The notes under the pieces were generated by a model that was not told the DNA's origin, made no database searches, and worked only from the letters and a program-made list of their open reading frames with translations. DNA of 64,000 bases from Deltaproteobacteria bacterium (lineage in GTDB: Bacteria > Desulfobacterota > Desulfobulbia > Desulfobulbales > Desulfocapsaceae). Made by a program: the position numbers and the translations under genes. The DNA lies in the NCBI GenBank assembly GCA_026388715.1, contig JAPLJF010000002.1, forward strand, positions 1 to 64,000. The letters are read 5' to 3'. Positions 28,070 to 38,600 of the stretch are shown in pieces. Within the stretch, counting starts at the first letter, position 1; every line of letters starts with the position of its first letter.

Positions 28070-29050
28070 ATGCAATCGGGACAAGTTACCGGCATTAAAA
28101 GTGTCGATTTTAAAATTAAGGCTTTGGGTCATGGTGTTGTTAACTGGAATGGGCCAACAAACCTTGCCCAAGAAAACGGCAATACTGTAGATAACCACAC
28201 CTTGCCAAAATTAAGAGGCTATACAAATTTATCAGGGAAAGTGAAGGACACGGGATACAAGTATCGTAAAGAACCGACCGATATTGATTTTAAGAAAACC
28301 CCTTTATATGTCAGCCAAAATTGCATTCGCCACCATTTGTTTCGGGATCAAGCCTATGACCTGCATTATGCAAAAGATAAAAGTCTTGAGAAAGTTATTG
28401 CCTCAATAACAGGTTTAATTCGTGGTTATGTGGTGCCTTCTAGCCAATGTAAACGGACAAGCCCATTGTTGATTGAAGACTTTGTAGACCAACTTGGTAA
28501 TGGCAATTTTGAACAATTTGGACGAGCCGGTGGTAAAGAAAAAGTAATGACTAAATCCGGCGAGGAAAAGAGTAGCACGTTTTTCTCAAAAACCACTTTT
28601 GGCGATACAGAATATTTATCCTATGGCTCTATCAGTATTGAGCAGTTGCAATTTATTTCATTGGATAACAAGTTTGACCGGGCGGCAATGTTAATTAAAG
28701 AGGGACAGGGCGAGGAAGTTGCACAGTCAGTACAAAATTACATTAAATCATTGAACCCGAAATTAAAGCCAGAGGCACAGTTTAATAAAAATTATGTCCG
28801 TAATGGGACCATATTTGAAGAAGGTGAAAACGGCATTCTGCTAAATCAGGACGCCATCCAAATTTTGGTGGAAACCACCATCCAAAAAGTTAAAGAGTTG
28901 TCCATCAGGCAGGCTAAATCCTATATGTATGTCGATGAAGTAATGGTGGACTACAACGATAGTACAAAAATGATGCGTATCAAACGTGATCCAAGCCAGA
29001 TAGAGGAGCAGCCAAAATCAGACTATGCCGTGTATTTTTACGCCAAATAG
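28070..29050 (+). CDS. cas7fv: Cas7fv, backbone subunit of type I-F2 (I-Fv) Cascade
   Basis: A 326-residue Cas7 that polymerises along the crRNA. It closely follows the known I-Fv Cas7: [24 protein letters not shown] at the start, [53 protein letters not shown] and the C-terminal [17 protein letters not shown]. This family differs from the Csy3 of canonical I-F and defines subtype I-F2. It starts 1 base after the cas2-3 stop. Confidence 0.95.
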   Translation: MQSGQVTGIKSVDFKIKALGHGVVNWNGPTNLAQENGNTVDNHTLPKLRGYTNLSGKVKDTGYKYRKEPTDIDFKKTPLYVSQNCIRHHLFRDQAYDLHYAKDKSLEKVIASITGLIRGYVVPSSQCKRTSPLLIEDFVDQLGNGNFEQFGRAGGKEKVMTKSGEEKSSTFFSKTTFGDTEYLSYGSISIEQLQFISLDNKFDRAAMLIKEGQGEEVAQSVQNYIKSLNPKLKPEAQFNKNYVRNGTIFEEGENGILLNQDAIQILVETTIQKVKELSIRQAKSYMYVDEVMVDYNDSTKMMRIKRDPSQIEEQPKSDYAVYFYAK

Positions 29051-29059
29051 AGGTGTCGT

Positions 29060-30094
29060 ATGAAAATATTCATTGAATATGAATCGTCCTGGCGAAACTC
29101 ATTTCTCGAGGACATTGATGGCAATAATAAGCCTTTGCCCAAAAAAGGAAGAAAATTTATCGCTTCGGGACAGAATATTTCAGGTATGAAAAGCAATCCA
29201 GAATATTTCATAAGGCGCGAAGTAACAATTGACACTGTTATGGGATTGCTTAACAGGCTCATTGGTGACCAGCGAAAATTGTACCAGTCACGTCAAGAAA
29301 TAAACTATTATTTCAGTCAGATAGAGTCTGTTGTTTCATTTGAGGACAAGCCATTACTAACCAATGAAGTAACATACATCAGAAATATGAATGATAGCGA
29401 AGATCAAAATTCGTTCACTGGAATGATCAAAACCAATGATGCTATTTTTCGTTCTGATTATTCAAATGAATTTTGGGGGGTGTTGGCTTTAGACTTTGAT
29501 GAACTTTGTCGCTTTGTTGTGAACGAAACAACAATCAACAAAAACCAAGAGTTGAATCCACTGGCAATTACTTCCAGGTTAGAAGAAATAAGGAAGATGA
29601 AACCTGTGGAAGATAATAAAAAAGCTGAAGAGACCCTGGAAATATTATCTGTAAAATATCCAAGAATTAAAGCACGAAACAAAAAAAAAGGCATTTACGT
29701 ACTGCCTATATATTGTTCTGCCCTATATTTGCAGTTAGAAAGGTTATCGAATCGATTTGACACTTCTTCTGCACGATCGACCAGAGGTGGGATAACCGGT
29801 ATATCAAACAATGGATTTACACCAAAAGATTTTTTAAAGCGGTATACGACTGGAGATAAAAAGAAAATATGGGGAAACCCATATATCCGAAAAGAAAGGA
29901 TCAAGGGGGTAGGAGAAGTGGTTTCCCTCATGACCAAGGCCAGCGGACAACTTGACATTAATATAGATGTTGATCGCGAAAAAGCCAAAGAGATTAAAAG
30001 TCTGATTGAGAATGCCGGAGTTTCCTCTTTTTACCTGGGTAAAAAAGGTTTGGCCTATGTTACGAATATCGATACTCGGGAGGTCAGAGACTGA
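29060..30094 (+). CDS. cas5fv: Cas5fv, type I-F2 Cascade subunit
   Basis: A 344-residue protein in the cas5fv position between cas7fv and cas6f. It begins MKIFIEYESSWRNSFLEDIDG as a Cas5-like RAMP strand would and contains a long insert (residues ~100-200). In the I-F2 complex of Shewanella putrefaciens, Cas5fv caps the crRNA 5' handle and its extra helical domain recognises the PAM, replacing the missing large subunit. No cas8f or small-subunit gene is found here either. The assignment rests on position, length and partial motif memory. It overlaps cas6f by 1 base. Confidence 0.9.
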   Translation: MKIFIEYESSWRNSFLEDIDGNNKPLPKKGRKFIASGQNISGMKSNPEYFIRREVTIDTVMGLLNRLIGDQRKLYQSRQEINYYFSQIESVVSFEDKPLLTNEVTYIRNMNDSEDQNSFTGMIKTNDAIFRSDYSNEFWGVLALDFDELCRFVVNETTINKNQELNPLAITSRLEEIRKMKPVEDNKKAEETLEILSVKYPRIKARNKKKGIYVLPIYCSALYLQLERLSNRFDTSSARSTRGGITGISNNGFTPKDFLKRYTTGDKKKIWGNPYIRKERIKGVGEVVSLMTKASGQLDINIDVDREKAKEIKSLIENAGVSSFYLGKKGLAYVTNIDTREVRD

Positions 30095-30645
30095 TGGATT
30101 ACTACATTGATATTGAGATAAAACCAGATCCAGAAATGCGGGAAAGCCCATTGATGAATCTGGTGTATACCAAATTTCATAAAGCTCTTGTCAAGCTTGG
30201 AACCGATCAAATTGGAGTGAGTTTTCCTGGCTATAAAATTAAACTTGGTCGATTACTGCGTTTGCATGGAGACAAAACTAATTTGCATAATTTGCAAGGT
30301 TTAAATTGGCTTGGTGGCGTAGCTGGATATTGCGAGATAAGCGATGTAAAGAATGTACCTCTTGATGTTAAATATAGGATAATCTCACGTATTCGCACCA
30401 ATATGAGCAAATCAAAGTTGGAACGGTTGAAACGGCGTGGCTCAATAACGCCTGTTGAAGAAAAGGCCTATAAAGCCAAAATGTTTTCTCAAGGATTAGA
30501 CAATCCATATCTCGATTTGGAAAGTGGATCAACAGGAGAAATGCACCGTCGTTTTATCCACTTTGGGCCTCTACTTGATCATCCTGTGGCCGATAAGTTT
30601 GATAGCTATGGATTGAGTAAAGTTGCAACAGCCCCTTGGTTTTAA
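30094..30645 (+). CDS. cas6f: Cas6f (Csy4) crRNA endoribonuclease
   Basis: A 183-residue Cas6f. Its N-terminal MDYYIDIEIKPDPEMRESPL and the catalytic histidine H29 in KFHKAL sit exactly where Csy4 His29 does. The arginine-rich helix (SRIRTNMSKSKLERLKRRG) that grips the repeat hairpin is at residues ~93-113. It cuts after the CCGCC/GGCGG stem to leave the 5' handle CUUAGAAA. TGATG couples it to cas5fv, and the array follows 128 bases later. Confidence 0.96.
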   Translation: MDYYIDIEIKPDPEMRESPLMNLVYTKFHKALVKLGTDQIGVSFPGYKIKLGRLLRLHGDKTNLHNLQGLNWLGGVAGYCEISDVKNVPLDVKYRIISRIRTNMSKSKLERLKRRGSITPVEEKAYKAKMFSQGLDNPYLDLESGSTGEMHRRFIHFGPLLDHPVADKFDSYGLSKVATAPWF

Positions 30646-30773
30646 CCCTAAAAAAAGATCTAAAAAAAATGGCCTTATTATCAGCAAGTTATAACATGAC
30701 TAAAGTGTTTGGTTTTTCCGGCTAATTTCTTTTAAGTGACTGTTGCAACTTGTTTTTTTGTTGTATCTCCACC
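30646..30773 (+). promoter_or_regulatory. CRISPR leader with candidate IHF site
   Basis: The 128 AT-rich bases between cas6f and the first repeat. TATCAGCAAGTTA at 30679-30691 fits the IHF consensus WATCARNNNNTTR fully. IHF bends the leader during spacer integration in I-F and I-E systems. The orientation (leader at the cas end, decayed repeats at the far end) gives transcription to the right. Confidence 0.65.
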
Positions 30774-33700
30774 GTTCACCGCCGGACAGGCGGCTTAGAA
30801 AACTTCAAAAGGGTGCAGCACACTTGAACGAGGGTTCACCGCCGGACAGGCGGCTTAGAAAAAAAATGAGGCGGTCACTCGGTAACGGTTTAAGTTCACC
30901 GCCGGACAGGCGGCTTAGAAAAATAGGTGAAGGGCCAAGGCCACCTCTCCACAGTTCACCGCCGGACAGGCGGCTTAGAAAACCATCCCGGATGCTGCAC
31001 ACGGTTGAGGATGGTTCACCGCCGGACAGGCGGCTTAGAAAGAGGATAGAGAGCGATTCAAAGTAACCGTCGCGTTCACCGCCGGACAGGCGGCTTAGAA
31101 AAAATTAAAGACCATGCCGCGACAATACTTCGCGTTCACCGCCGGACAGGCGGCTTAGAAATTTCACCCTTGGCATTGGTATTTACAATGCTTGTTCACC
31201 GCCGGACAGGCGGCTTAGAAATGACAAAGAGATTGGGCCACTATGCGAAGATTGTTCACCGCCGGACAGGCGGCTTAGAAAACAAAAAATAGGGTAAACA
31301 ATTCTCTTGAGCAGTTCACCGCCGGACAGGCGGCTTAGAAATGCTCCCAAAACAATCAACCCGGTGAAGCCAAGTTCACCGCCGGACAGGCGGCTTAGAA
31401 AACCATGCCCGCGGGGGCATTGATGGTGATCTTGTTCACCGCCGGACAGGCGGCTTAGAAAGGCAAACACTCCAGCGGAGTAGGTGCGAACAAGTTCACC
31501 GCCGGACAGGCGGCTTAGAAAACACCACGCCCTCACCCACACCAGAAACGCCCGTTCACCGCCGGACAGGCGGCTTAGAAACTAAACTCATCCGGTACAG
31601 GCATGAGCATGGGGTTCACCGCCGGACAGGCGGCTTAGAAAATGATTTCTACCCACTCAGGCCCATGAGTATTGTTCACCGCCGGACAGGCGGCTTAGAA
31701 ATATCTGGGGGCCGACCGTCTATGGAATATCACGTTCACCGCCGGACAGGCGGCTTAGAAAATTGAGTGGCTTTTCTCCGTTGGGATCATGGGGTTCACC
31801 GCCGGACAGGCGGCTTAGAAATGTGGTTGGTGATACTCCACCTGTAAATCCTCGTTCACCGCCGGACAGGCGGCTTAGAAAATTACAAGTAAAATCCGTG
31901 TGTATTACTGATCGTTCACCGCCGGACAGGCGGCTTAGAAAAACATTAATGACTGCAGCCGACGCTCCACCAGGTTCACCGCCGGACAGGCGGCTTAGAA
32001 AATATAAAGACCAGATAATAAAAGTAACGTATCGTTCACCGCCGGACAGGCGGCTTAGAAATGATACCTCGGACAGCTTTCTGTAAAAGTTCAGTTCACC
32101 GCCGGACAGGCGGCTTAGAAAATCTGTTGGCTCTAAAATAGACTCCAGCATCCGTTCACCGCCGGACAGGCGGCTTAGAAAATTGTTCTTGCCTTTATCG
32201 GTTTCAAGGTTTTGTTCACCGCCGGACAGGCGGCTTAGAAATCTCCTTCCCACTGGCAGGTAACATGCCACTGGTTCACCGCCGGACAGGCGGCTTAGAA
32301 AAACGCCACGCTCAACGCAGATGGCACATATGAGTTCACCGCCGGACAGGCGGCTTAGAAATTCAACGTCCGGCCTGTCACATTGGTGTAAAGGTTCACC
32401 GCCGGACAGGCGGCTTAGAAATGAAAAGGTCAGCGATCAAAGAAGAGGATTACGTTCACCGCCGGACAGGCGGCTTAGAAAGCAACTGGATTAAAAACTC
32501 AATGAATTTTGCATGTTCACCGCCGGACAGGCGGCTTAGAAACACCCATGCCGCTACTGCCCCGCGATCTACTTGTTCACCGCCGGACAGGCGGCTTAGA
32601 AATTGTCTATTTAGTAACATCTTCATCGAAGATCGTTCACCGCCGGACAGGCGGCTTAGAAAATTGTCGCTTAAAAATAGGGGGTTCAAATGATGTTCAC
32701 CGCCGGACAGGCGGCTTAGAAATCAAGAAGCTCCTGCCGTTTGCTGGACATTTCGTTCACCGCCGGACAGGCGGCTTAGAAATTCGCCCTGAGCGCGGCC
32801 ATGGGCGAGATCAACGTTCACCGCCGGACAGGCGGCTTAGAAAATAGAAGCAGATCACCGACCAGAAGAACAACAGTTCACCGCCGGACAGGCGGCTTAG
32901 AAAAAAGAGGCCCCGCTGGTCATTGCCCAGGGTGAGTTCACCGCCGGACAGGCGGCTTAGAAATCAAGATGGAACGGCCGGAGATGGATGTGGATGTTCA
33001 CCGCCGGACAGGCGGCTTAGAAAGGAGATCTTGACGCTGATGATCTTGCAGGTCGGTTCACCGCCGGACAGGCGGCTTAGAAAATAGCCTGACGTTCGCG
33101 CCGGGGCGGCATTCCTTTCACCGCCGGACAGGCGGCTTAGAAATTGCTTGGTGAGAATCCTTCTGTCCTGTACTTGTTCACCGCCGGACAGGCGGCTTAG
33201 AAAAACATCGACACGGTGGTTCTCGATATAAGTGCGTTCACCGCCGGACAGGCGGCTTAGAAATTGCTATTGGTTTGATGATGCAGGTTGCGGTAGTTCA
33301 CCGCCGGACAGGCGGCTTAGAAAAGTATCAACACCAGACGTTAAATTAGTAACCTGTTCACCGCCGGACAGGCGGCTTAGAAAGTTAATATGCCGGACAG
33401 GAAACACACACCATCGTTCACCGCCGGACAGGCGGCTTAGAAAGTCGTAACATATGATCCATTAGGGATATACTCCGTTCACCGCCGGACAGGCGGCTTA
33501 GAAAAATATTGTATGCTGTGACTGCCGCCCCAATGGGTTCACCGCCGGACAGGCGGCTTAGAAAAGAGGGCAGGCGGCGGAGACCGGACGACAGACGTTC
33601 ACCGCCGGACAGGCGGCTTAGAAAAAGTTTCCCGTTTTTAGCGGTATACCCAAACGGTTCACCGCCGGACAGGCGGCTTAGAAAATGATCATGGCAACCA

Positions 33701-33924
33701 GGACATTCCCGGGTTGGTTCACCGCCGGACAGGCGGCTTAGAAATATAGCGTTCAGAATATAAAGAACTGGTTCAGGTTCACCGCCGGACAGGCGGCTTA
33801 GAAATGATTACGTTCAGATTTGCCCAAAATGCGGATGTTCACTGCCGGGCAGGCGGCTTAGAAATCGGTGATGGCATGGGCGGCCCGCATCTCGGTGTTG
33901 ACCGCCGCACAGGTGGCTTAGAAA
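30774..33924 (+). CRISPR. Type I-F CRISPR array, 53 repeats and 52 spacers
   Basis: Repeats of 28 bases, GTTCACCGCC-GGACA-GGCGGCTTAGAAA, the I-F form with a 5-bp hairpin and CTTAGAAA handle. The period is exactly 60 (32-base spacers) except for three 33-base spacers at 32482-32514, 32783-32815 and 33444-33476. The repeat at 33116 has T instead of G at position 1. The last two repeats (33837-33864 and 33897-33924) carry substitutions but keep the stem through G-U pairs, which marks the old end. Such a long, regular array with intact cas genes suggests an active system. Long SPPDRRLRK- or FLSRLSGGE-repeat ORFs across it are artefacts. Confidence 0.99.
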
Positions 33925-34004
33925 ATGTTGAGCACGCCCTCATTGAAGCGTCGGCTGAACGTTCCACTTGTCGATCTCATCACCGTTTTCCGGGGCGATT
34001 AAAG

Positions 34005-34043
34005 TAATAGGGGATATGTACATTTAGTACATATCCCCTATTA
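34005..34043. repeat. Perfect 17-bp palindrome with 5-base loop
   Basis: Arms 34005-34021 and 34027-34043 (TAATAGGGGATATGTAC and its complement), loop ATTTA, 80 bases after the last CRISPR repeat. No T-tract follows. Confidence 0.7.
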
Positions 34044-34061
34044 TCTTGGGCAATTTATTGA

Positions 34062-34108
34062 CCCCATCCCAAAGTAGGGTACAATTTGTACCCTACTTTG
34101 GGATGGGG
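34062..34108. repeat. Perfect 21-bp palindrome with 5-base loop
   Basis: Arms 34062-34082 and 34088-34108, loop AATTT, beginning 18 bases after the previous hairpin. Both hairpins have the same layout (a GTAC pair closing a 5-base A/T loop) but different stems, so they look like two members of one kind of element. They may be paired terminators at the array end or ends of a lost mobile element. Confidence 0.7.
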
Positions 34109-34344
34109 ATATCATTCTTAATGTGCGGCCGGACAAGGTTGAGTAGACCAGCGAGCAGATAGGCCGTAAACAGAAAGGCTGAAGGGATTGAGCCCCATAA
34201 TTGTCGGGCTGGGAAGGACGACACTGTATAGGAAGTGGCAGTCAACACAGACATCGCCGTTAAAGGCAAGGTGATGTTTACCCCCTCGGGGTCAGAGACT
34301 ATGGCATGTTTGATATTGGGATGAGACATCGTTGAGGCAGACAT
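34093..34344 (-). CDS. Small hypothetical protein, doubtful
   Basis: An 83-codon frame from ATG 34344, with a hydrophobic C-terminal half that could span the membrane (SAFLFTAYLLAGLLNLV). Its end runs into the 34062-34108 hairpin. The ribosome site is weak and no family is recognised. The same frame remains open through the relic array upstream, which is not coding. Confidence 0.25.
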   Translation of the reverse strand: MSASTMSHPNIKHAIVSDPEGVNITLPLTAMSVLTATSYTVSSFPARQLWGSIPSAFLFTAYLLAGLLNLVRPHIKNDIPIPK

Positions 34345-34424
34345 CAAGACTTCTTTGATAATGTAAACAATTATCGGTTCTATGTTTTCTCTTTTAATGA
34401 ATAAACAATCTGGCAAGAACGGCT

Positions 34425-34805
34425 GTTGCCAATTCAGTGGGGATGAATCGCGAGAGCCTATCTGTAGTGCAATAAATCGTGTTCCCCATGCCACCCGCGC
34501 GGGGACGTGGATTGAAACAGGACAGACGCCCGCGCTGCCCCGGTGACCGTGGCAATGTGTATAATATGTCCGTGAAGTTTTATGTTCCCCATGCCCGTGG
34601 GGATGAACCGCTATGAAGACGCCTTTTGCCCACGAATCCGCAATGTTCCCCACGCCAGTGGGGATGAACCGCCAGCCGGGGCAAACCCCCCAGGCGCGAG
34701 AATGATGTTCCCCACATCCGTGGGGATGAATCGGGTTGTTGATCGACACGCCCCAATTAGCACGAATGTTCCCCACGCCCCCCGCGCGGGGGCGTGGATT
34801 GAAAC
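34425..34805 (+). CRISPR. Relic mini-array mixing type I-E-like and I-C-like repeats
   Basis: I-E-like repeats (GTTCCCCACGCC-GTGGGGATGAACCG type, 27 bases visible) occur at 34584-34610, 34645-34671 and 34707-34733 with a 61-62 base period, plus a decayed copy at 34425-34450. Two 38-base units at 34481-34518 and 34768-34805 start as the I-E repeat (GTTCCCCAYGCC) and end as an I-C repeat (CGCGCGGGG-CGTGGATTGAAAC). No I-E or I-C cas gene is in the window. All repeats point right. The repeats differ from one another at several bases, so this is a decayed remnant, not an active array. Confidence 0.8.
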
Positions 34806-35015
34806 ATAGAGACGACATCCTTCCTAATACAGGGGTTGCTCAGAATTCACAAAAAATACTCAATCCTTTGTTTTTGAGCAAGCTGTGTGTATGATCTCAT
34901 ATGCTCTTTATTTCTGGTGGGTTGAGTCGCTATGAACTGACCACAACTTGCTTTTCAAACCGACTTCAATGAGTTGTCTTTCCAACTTGAATTCAGGATT
35001 CATTACCAAGCTATT

Positions 35016-35486
35016 ATGAGTAACGAAGAACCGTATATTGTATGGGCGGAGGAGTTAATGACTGATTTCCCCACCATTGACAATCAACACAAAAAAATAA
35101 TCGACATTGCCAATAACTTACATTCCAGCCTTGGGAGTGACAATCTTCAAGAATTAGTCAAAACCCACTTAAGCCAATTAAAACGCTACAGCGCAGTTCA
35201 TTTCAGGTTTGAAGAGAAAATTCTTCAAGATCATAATTATTTTTTGATTAACGAACATGAATGTTTACACGATGCTTATATAGGGGAGCTTCTGAAGTTA
35301 GAAGAAAGATTTTCTGAGTTGGAAAAGAGGTTTCCGAACATACTCATTTCCGAAGAAATCGAGCCTTTTGCTTGGAAAGTAATAAGATTTGTTTCACAAT
35401 GGTGGTTGCATCATATTTTAGTAGAAGATAAAAAAAATATGGATTTCTTACAAAAACTTGCGGATACATATGACAGTGGCAGCTAA
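35016..35486 (+). CDS. Bacteriohemerythrin
   Basis: A 156-residue hemerythrin-domain protein that binds O2 at a diiron centre. The ligand set is visible: DNQHKKI (residues ~24-30), HFRFEEKIL (H and E), HECLHDAYI (two H) and WWLHHILVEDKK (H and D). ATG 35016 begins SNEEPYIVWAEELMTDFPTIDNQH as in homologs. It stands alone between the CRISPR relic and the histidine kinase gene. A role in oxygen sensing or storage in an anaerobe is inferred. Confidence 0.93.
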   Translation: MSNEEPYIVWAEELMTDFPTIDNQHKKIIDIANNLHSSLGSDNLQELVKTHLSQLKRYSAVHFRFEEKILQDHNYFLINEHECLHDAYIGELLKLEERFSELEKRFPNILISEEIEPFAWKVIRFVSQWWLHHILVEDKKNMDFLQKLADTYDSGS

Positions 35487-35606
35487 AATTGTTAACACAA
35501 ACTTTTCGTGATACCTTACGAAGAGATTGCCTGATTGTAGCTGAGTTTTCTGAAGAGAGATATTGTAAAATTGTGGGTCATCACGTTTATATCATGAGGT
35601 GTTTTC

Positions 35607-38600
35607 TTGAAAGACACAGGTGCACCTTCGAACATGGCAACTCCCTCCCAACCTGAACCCGTGGGTGTCACGTCTCAGAGCTTCGGAGGACAGTCCCCCC
35701 CCAGTCTCCGTGTTTTCTTGCTTCGCATTGTCCTGGTGGCGACGGCCTATCTCGGGACCGCGATGGTCGGAAAGATGCTGGCCCTTGATCCCTTCCATGC
35801 CTCGCCGATGTGGCCGGCGGCTGGTTTGGCGCTGGCTGCCCTGCTGATCTGGGGATCCCGGCTGTGGCCCGGGGTATGGCTCGGGGCCTTCCTCTACAAT
35901 TTTTTGCTGGGTCCTTCCATCGCCGTCATTCCGTTGGCCGCAGCCGTGGCCAGTGGATCAACCCTGGCTGCCCTGCTGGGGGCAAGGCTGACCCGGAGGT
36001 TTTTCACTCCCGAAGTACCGTTGACAGAGTCCAACCTGTGGCGATTTCTGCTCCTGGCCGGGCCGCTCTCCTGTCTTGTTTCGGCCACCCTGGGCGTAGT
36101 CTCCCTTCACCTTGCCGGCTGGCTGACCACGGACAAGATAGTGAGCCAGTGGCTCCTGTGGTGGGTGGGCGACACTGTCGGCGTCGTCCTTTTTGCTCCG
36201 ATACTTCTCTCCTTCTGGCCCAGGGCCTGTATCGTCTGGTCCGGCTATCGGGGTCGGATCGCGCTGCAACTCCTTATCCAGGCCCTGCTGTTGATTGCGG
36301 GCCACCTGGGCCTGGATAATCTGGAGGAGGTTCAGGCCGAGATCACGGTCAACGATCGGATGGCGGTTGCCAATGAACTTGGCTTTCTCCACCTGACGGA
36401 TCAGATGCGCAATCTTAATAGCCTCGAGCGCTTCTTGACCGCCATTAAGGAAGTGACCGGCCAGGAATTTGCCACCTTCACTGCCGATATCATCCGCCAG
36501 CCGGCCATTATGGCCGTGGATTGGGCGCCGCGAGTGGCGGGGAACGAACGCCAGGCCTTCGAGGCGACCAGACAGCAGGGGAAAGGGAAGGGCGGCTACC
36601 ACATCTTTGAGGTCGATGCCAACGATCAAGAGGTTAAGCTCGGAGAGCGGTCGGAGTACTTCCCTATCCTCTTCAGCGCCACACAGCACCCTCTGCCGCC
36701 GGTGCTTGGCCTTGACCATGGCTTTCAGGAGGAGCGGCGGCTGGCGATGGCCCGGGCCCGTGACACCGGCACCATAACTGCCACCCGGATCGTGTCCCAG
36801 CTGCGCACCGACCAAGGCACGATCATCCTTTTCATGCCGGTTTATCACCAGGACCTTACTGCCGGGGTTGCCACGGTTGAGGAGCGGCGGATGGCCTTGC
36901 GCGGCTTCGTTGTTGGTCTCTATGAGGTCAAGGCACTCTTCGCTGCCCTGACCCAGGCAGCAGACACCAGGGGACTGCTCTTCCGGGTCACAGACATGAG
37001 CCCTGGCGAGCCAGCCCAAGTGCTGAGCAGCACCCTGACGGCAGCGGCCACCCCTGCCTGGCATCGAGAGATACCCTTTGCCGGTCGAACCTGGCAGCTG
37101 GAACTGCAGCCGAAGACTGTTGTCTGGCAGGACGGGGGCAGCCTCCAGTCGCGTCTCTATCTTGGCTTTTCAATGGTGGCCTCCCTGCTGGTCGCCTTCG
37201 CCGTTCTGGGTACCGCCATCCGTAATACATTGATCGCGGCCAGTGAGCAGCACTGGCGTGACTTCGCCGAGAATATCCCTGGCGCAGTCTATGTTTGCGA
37301 ACTGTTCTCTCCCTGGCGGATGACCTTCATAAGTCGTGGGGTGGATGCGATCACCGGCTGGACGGCAGAGGAGTTCCTGGCCGATCGGGCACAGTGGCCC
37401 GCCATCATCCTGCCGGAGGACCAACCGCGGGTGACGGAGGCGGTCGCGCGCGCCATTGCCGGGCGGACGTCGTTTGCCCTCGAGTACCGCATCCGGCATC
37501 GGGACGGCAGCGAACGGTGGATCCATGCCATCGGGCGGCCGCTATTCGATGCCAGCGGCCGGGCCCTGCACCTCGAAGGCAATCTCTTCGATATCACCTC
37601 CCACAAGGATACGGAGTACGCCCTGCGCCAGCTCACCGCAGAGCTGGAGGCCCAGGTCGAGGAACGGACCCGCGCCCTGACAGTGGCAAACGACTTGCTC
37701 ATCGAACAGGAGGAAAAACTGCGTGCCACTCTGGACAATCTGCTGGATTGCGTCATCACCATCAACGACCAGGGGGTTGTGCAGTCCGTCAACCAGGCCG
37801 TGCGGACCGTGCTGGGCTACACCCCGGAAGAACTTATCGGCCGTAACGTCAATCAGCTCCCCGCCGAGCCTCACGGCAGTCACCATGACGAATATATCGC
37901 CCGCTATCTGCGCACTGGTGACCCACACATCATCGGCAGCGGCCGCGAGTTGGAAGGGAGGCATCGGGACGGACGGTTGATTCCCCTGGAATTGATGATC
38001 AATGAGTTCCAGAGTCACGGCCAACGATTCTTCACCGGCGTCCTGCGCGATATCAGCGAGCGGAAACGGTTCATCGCCGAGTTGACTAAATCTCGGGAGG
38101 CGGCCGAACAGGCAAACCATGCCAAGTCGATCTTCCTGGCCACCATGAGCCACGAGATCCGCACCCCCATGAACGGCGTCATCGGCATGGTGGAGGTGCT
38201 GGAGCACAGTACCCTGACTACCTCCCAGGCCGATCTGGTCCGCACCATCCGGGACTCGGCCACCAACCTGCTGGGGCTCATCGACGATATTCTCGATTTC
38301 TCCAAGGCCGAGGCTGGCCGTCTGGAAATGGAACAGGTACCGGTCGCCCTGGTGGAGCTGATCGAGGATCTCTGCCAGTCGCTGGTGCCGATGGTGGTTG
38401 AGAAGGGGACCCGCTTTGACCTGTTCATCGCGCCGGACATCCCGGAACTGGTCAACGGCGATGCCCTGCGGTTGCGGCAGGTGTTCTACAACCTGTTGGG
38501 CAACGCCATCAAGTTTTCCGATCCCGGTCAGACCAAACAGCCGGGGTTGATATCGCTGCGGGTGGAGGTCGCGCAAATCAGGCCACTTCAGTTGCTCTTC

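Noticed and set aside
30743..33450. Several ORFs of 60-180 codons with repeated SPPDRRLRK, VHRRTGGLE or FLSRLSGGE text
   Set aside because: They are readings of the 28-base CRISPR repeat in different frames and strands; the 60-base period keeps frames open.
21504..33924. tRNA-Glu as an attachment site of an integrated island
   Set aside because: No repeated tRNA 3' end and no integrase gene was seen near the island; the tRNA link remains only positional.
34093..34818. A 241-codon minus-strand ORF through the relic array
   Set aside because: Its N-terminal 150 codons are CRISPR repeat and spacer sequence; only the last 83 codons are kept as a doubtful small gene.
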